Source: JAWXBT01 sp964523015
Lineage (GTDB): Bacteria; Bdellovibrionota_C; UBA2361; J135
Length of the DNA stretch: 32,491 nucleotides
Direction of reading: 5' to 3'
Assembly: GCA_964523015.1 (NCBI GenBank)
Contig: CAZFXN010000031.1
Span: 1-32,491, forward strand
The number at the start of each line of letters is the position of its first letter. The first letter of the stretch is position 1. Shown here piece by piece: positions 31,498 to 32,491 of the stretch. The position numbers were made by a program, and so were the translations under genes. The notes beneath the pieces were generated by a model. It was not told the origin of the DNA. It made no database searches and saw only the letters and a program-made list of their open reading frames with translations.

Positions 31498-32256
31498 ATG
31501 CAGAGTGCAATATCATCATTAGTAAAACTTACGCTAAGTTTATCTGTTTTCTGTTTATCAATTTTCTTGGTAGGATCAGCTTCGGCTGAAGAGAGTAGTG
31601 ACCTTTCGCTGACTTTATCAACCGGACTTTTTACTGATTATATGTTTCGTGGACAAAATCTTTATGACGGAACATCAATTCAACCTGATTTAGATGTCGC
31701 TTACTCTCTTGGTGAGATGGGATCACTTGGTGCAAATGTTTCTGCATATCTCTCTGGAGAAGGTGGTCAAACAGATACAGAAAAATTTACAGAGGTAGAT
31801 TATCTTGCCAGATGGGATTACAGTTTGGGGGATTTCGATCTCTCACTTGGACACTATTGGTATGAGTATCCACGGGATTCTGATGATATCGAATCAACCA
31901 GAGAGTTTTATGCTTCAATAGCTCACAATTGCGAATTGAACCCTTACATTAGCGTAACTCATGATTATGATCTCTATGATTATGATTACCTTGAATTTGG
32001 AGTTAGTCATACCATTGAGGGATTACTTGGTGAGGGTTTTCAAACTACCCCATATGCAGCTATTGGATATGCTACAAATGCAGATAAGATTTATGCTGAT
32101 AACAGTGGAATAACCCATGTTGTAGTAGGCACCTCTTTTGATTTTAAAACTGGGGATCTTAGTGTCACACCTACGCTGAACTATAATTTCAAAGTTGATG
32201 ACTCAACACAGAATGAGTTTTTTACTGGAATCTATTTCTCATATGGTTTGATGTAG
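31498..32256 (+). CDS. TorF-like outer-membrane porin
   Basis: A 252-residue beta-barrel protein. The signal peptide has the hydrophobic core LTLSLSVFCLSIFLVG and likely cleavage after SASA. The mature part is full of alternating aromatic/hydrophobic beta-strands: LTLSTGLFTDYMFRGQNLYD, the opening typical of the TorF/Gcw_chp family, then GSLGANVSAYLSG, FDLSLGHYWYEYPRD and a repetitive YDLYDYDYLEFGVSH. It ends in an aromatic strand (FFTGIYFSYGLM). The family forms putative porins with no assigned substrate. A GGAGAG ribosome binding site is present. Confidence 0.85.
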   Translation: MQSAISSLVKLTLSLSVFCLSIFLVGSASAEESSDLSLTLSTGLFTDYMFRGQNLYDGTSIQPDLDVAYSLGEMGSLGANVSAYLSGEGGQTDTEKFTEVDYLARWDYSLGDFDLSLGHYWYEYPRDSDDIESTREFYASIAHNCELNPYISVTHDYDLYDYDYLEFGVSHTIEGLLGEGFQTTPYAAIGYATNADKIYADNSGITHVVVGTSFDFKTGDLSVTPTLNYNFKVDDSTQNEFFTGIYFSYGLM

Positions 32257-32276
32257 ATTTTATAGAGATATAAGAT

Positions 32277-32302
32277 CTACATTTTCTTTCGTAGAAATGT
32301 AG
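32277..32302. terminator. Inverted repeat after porin gene
   Basis: CTACATTTTCT (32277-32287) and AGAAATGTAG (32293-32302) pair with a single bulged base around TTCGT. It begins about 20 bases after the porin stop. No T-run follows on the plus strand, so termination is only suggested. Confidence 0.35.
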
Positions 32303-32363
32303 AAATCAATTAGAAATAAATAATAAATAAATATAGAGAAGTAATCTTCGATTGAAATTAATT

Positions 32364-32459
32364 TCGCCAACGGCGAGCCAGAGAACGCTTTTCTAGATAA
32401 AGTTACCTGATTGGGTAAGTTCACCTAAATAAAACATCCCCCAGCTACACCGTTGGCGA
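32364..32459. repeat. 10-bp inverted repeat at window end
   Basis: TCGCCAACGG (32364-32373) and CCGTTGGCGA (32450-32459) are exact complements around 76 bases. That interval includes a small TTACC/GGTAA hairpin (32403-32407, 32414-32418). No ORF is present from 32257 to the end. The layout recalls the other short TIR-bounded elements in this window, but the sequence is different. Confidence 0.6.
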
Positions 32460-32491
32460 GTTACATTACTCAAGCACTAGCTCTGCGCGAG

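Noticed and set aside
1..32491. tRNA or rRNA genes
   Set aside because: No T-arm (GGTTCRANNCC) with matching acceptor stem and no rRNA core sequence was seen on either strand.

Overview
The window is about 32.5 kb of mostly AT-rich (roughly 38-40% GC) Gram-negative chromosomal DNA. Its backbone is parA-parB with three parS centromere sites, a bactofilin gene, and an ATP synthase operon beginning with paired b' and b subunits and lacking a and c (atpF'-F-H-A-G-D-C). This order is familiar from deltaproteobacteria-grade lineages (Desulfobacterota, SAR324, Bdellovibrionota and relatives). Signal peptides, a TorF-like outer-membrane protein and an MsbA-type exporter fit a diderm cell. I cannot assign a genus. 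A run of ten Ns at 1567-1576 shows that this is a draft scaffold.

Layout: 1-2.7 kb holds a decayed DUF4143 ATPase, an exported lectin-like protein and a MntA-HepT toxin-antitoxin pair. 2.9-5.2 kb is the ParABS locus. 5.3-6.1 kb is a second MntA-HepT pair. 6.2-7.4 kb is a GC-rich island with an alpha/beta hydrolase. 7.9-12.2 kb carries a DEAD-box helicase, a palindrome-rich intergenic region, a bactofilin and an ABC exporter. 12.2-13.2 kb is a winged-helix plus nucleotidyltransferase pair. 13.4-15.5 kb is a two-gene operon of a zinc peptidase and a D-Ala-D-Ala-ligase-like ATP-grasp enzyme. 15.6-17.0 kb is an intact DUF4143 ATPase preceded by two 19-bp direct repeats. 17.5-19.9 kb is a denitrification-type cluster: a copper nitrite-reductase-like protein fused to an amicyanin-like domain, a small cytochrome c, and a convergent Rrf2/NsrR-like regulator. 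20.0-21.5 kb is an unknown protein split by an apparent frameshift. 21.7-22.3 kb is a second GC-rich, possibly foreign or chimeric stretch. 22.7-24.7 kb has a small coiled-coil protein, an Ogt-type DNA repair methyltransferase and an HTH/AbiEii-like pair. 24.9-31.4 kb is the ATP synthase operon. 31.5-32.3 kb is a porin-like protein.

Themes: four nucleotidyltransferase-fold genes in toxin-antitoxin-like pairs, plus two DUF4143 ATPases, punctuate the housekeeping backbone. Several intergenic hairpins share sequence. Two of them, inside the parA-parB and atpD-atpC junctions, have the same core but unrelated self-complementary arms. The most interesting protein is the NirK-like enzyme: it appears to lack the usual catalytic Asp and the type-1 copper Met, has an amicyanin-like C-terminal domain, and has an in-frame stop inside what looks like its true signal peptide. 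Everything here was read by eye; no database searches or folding calculations were run.
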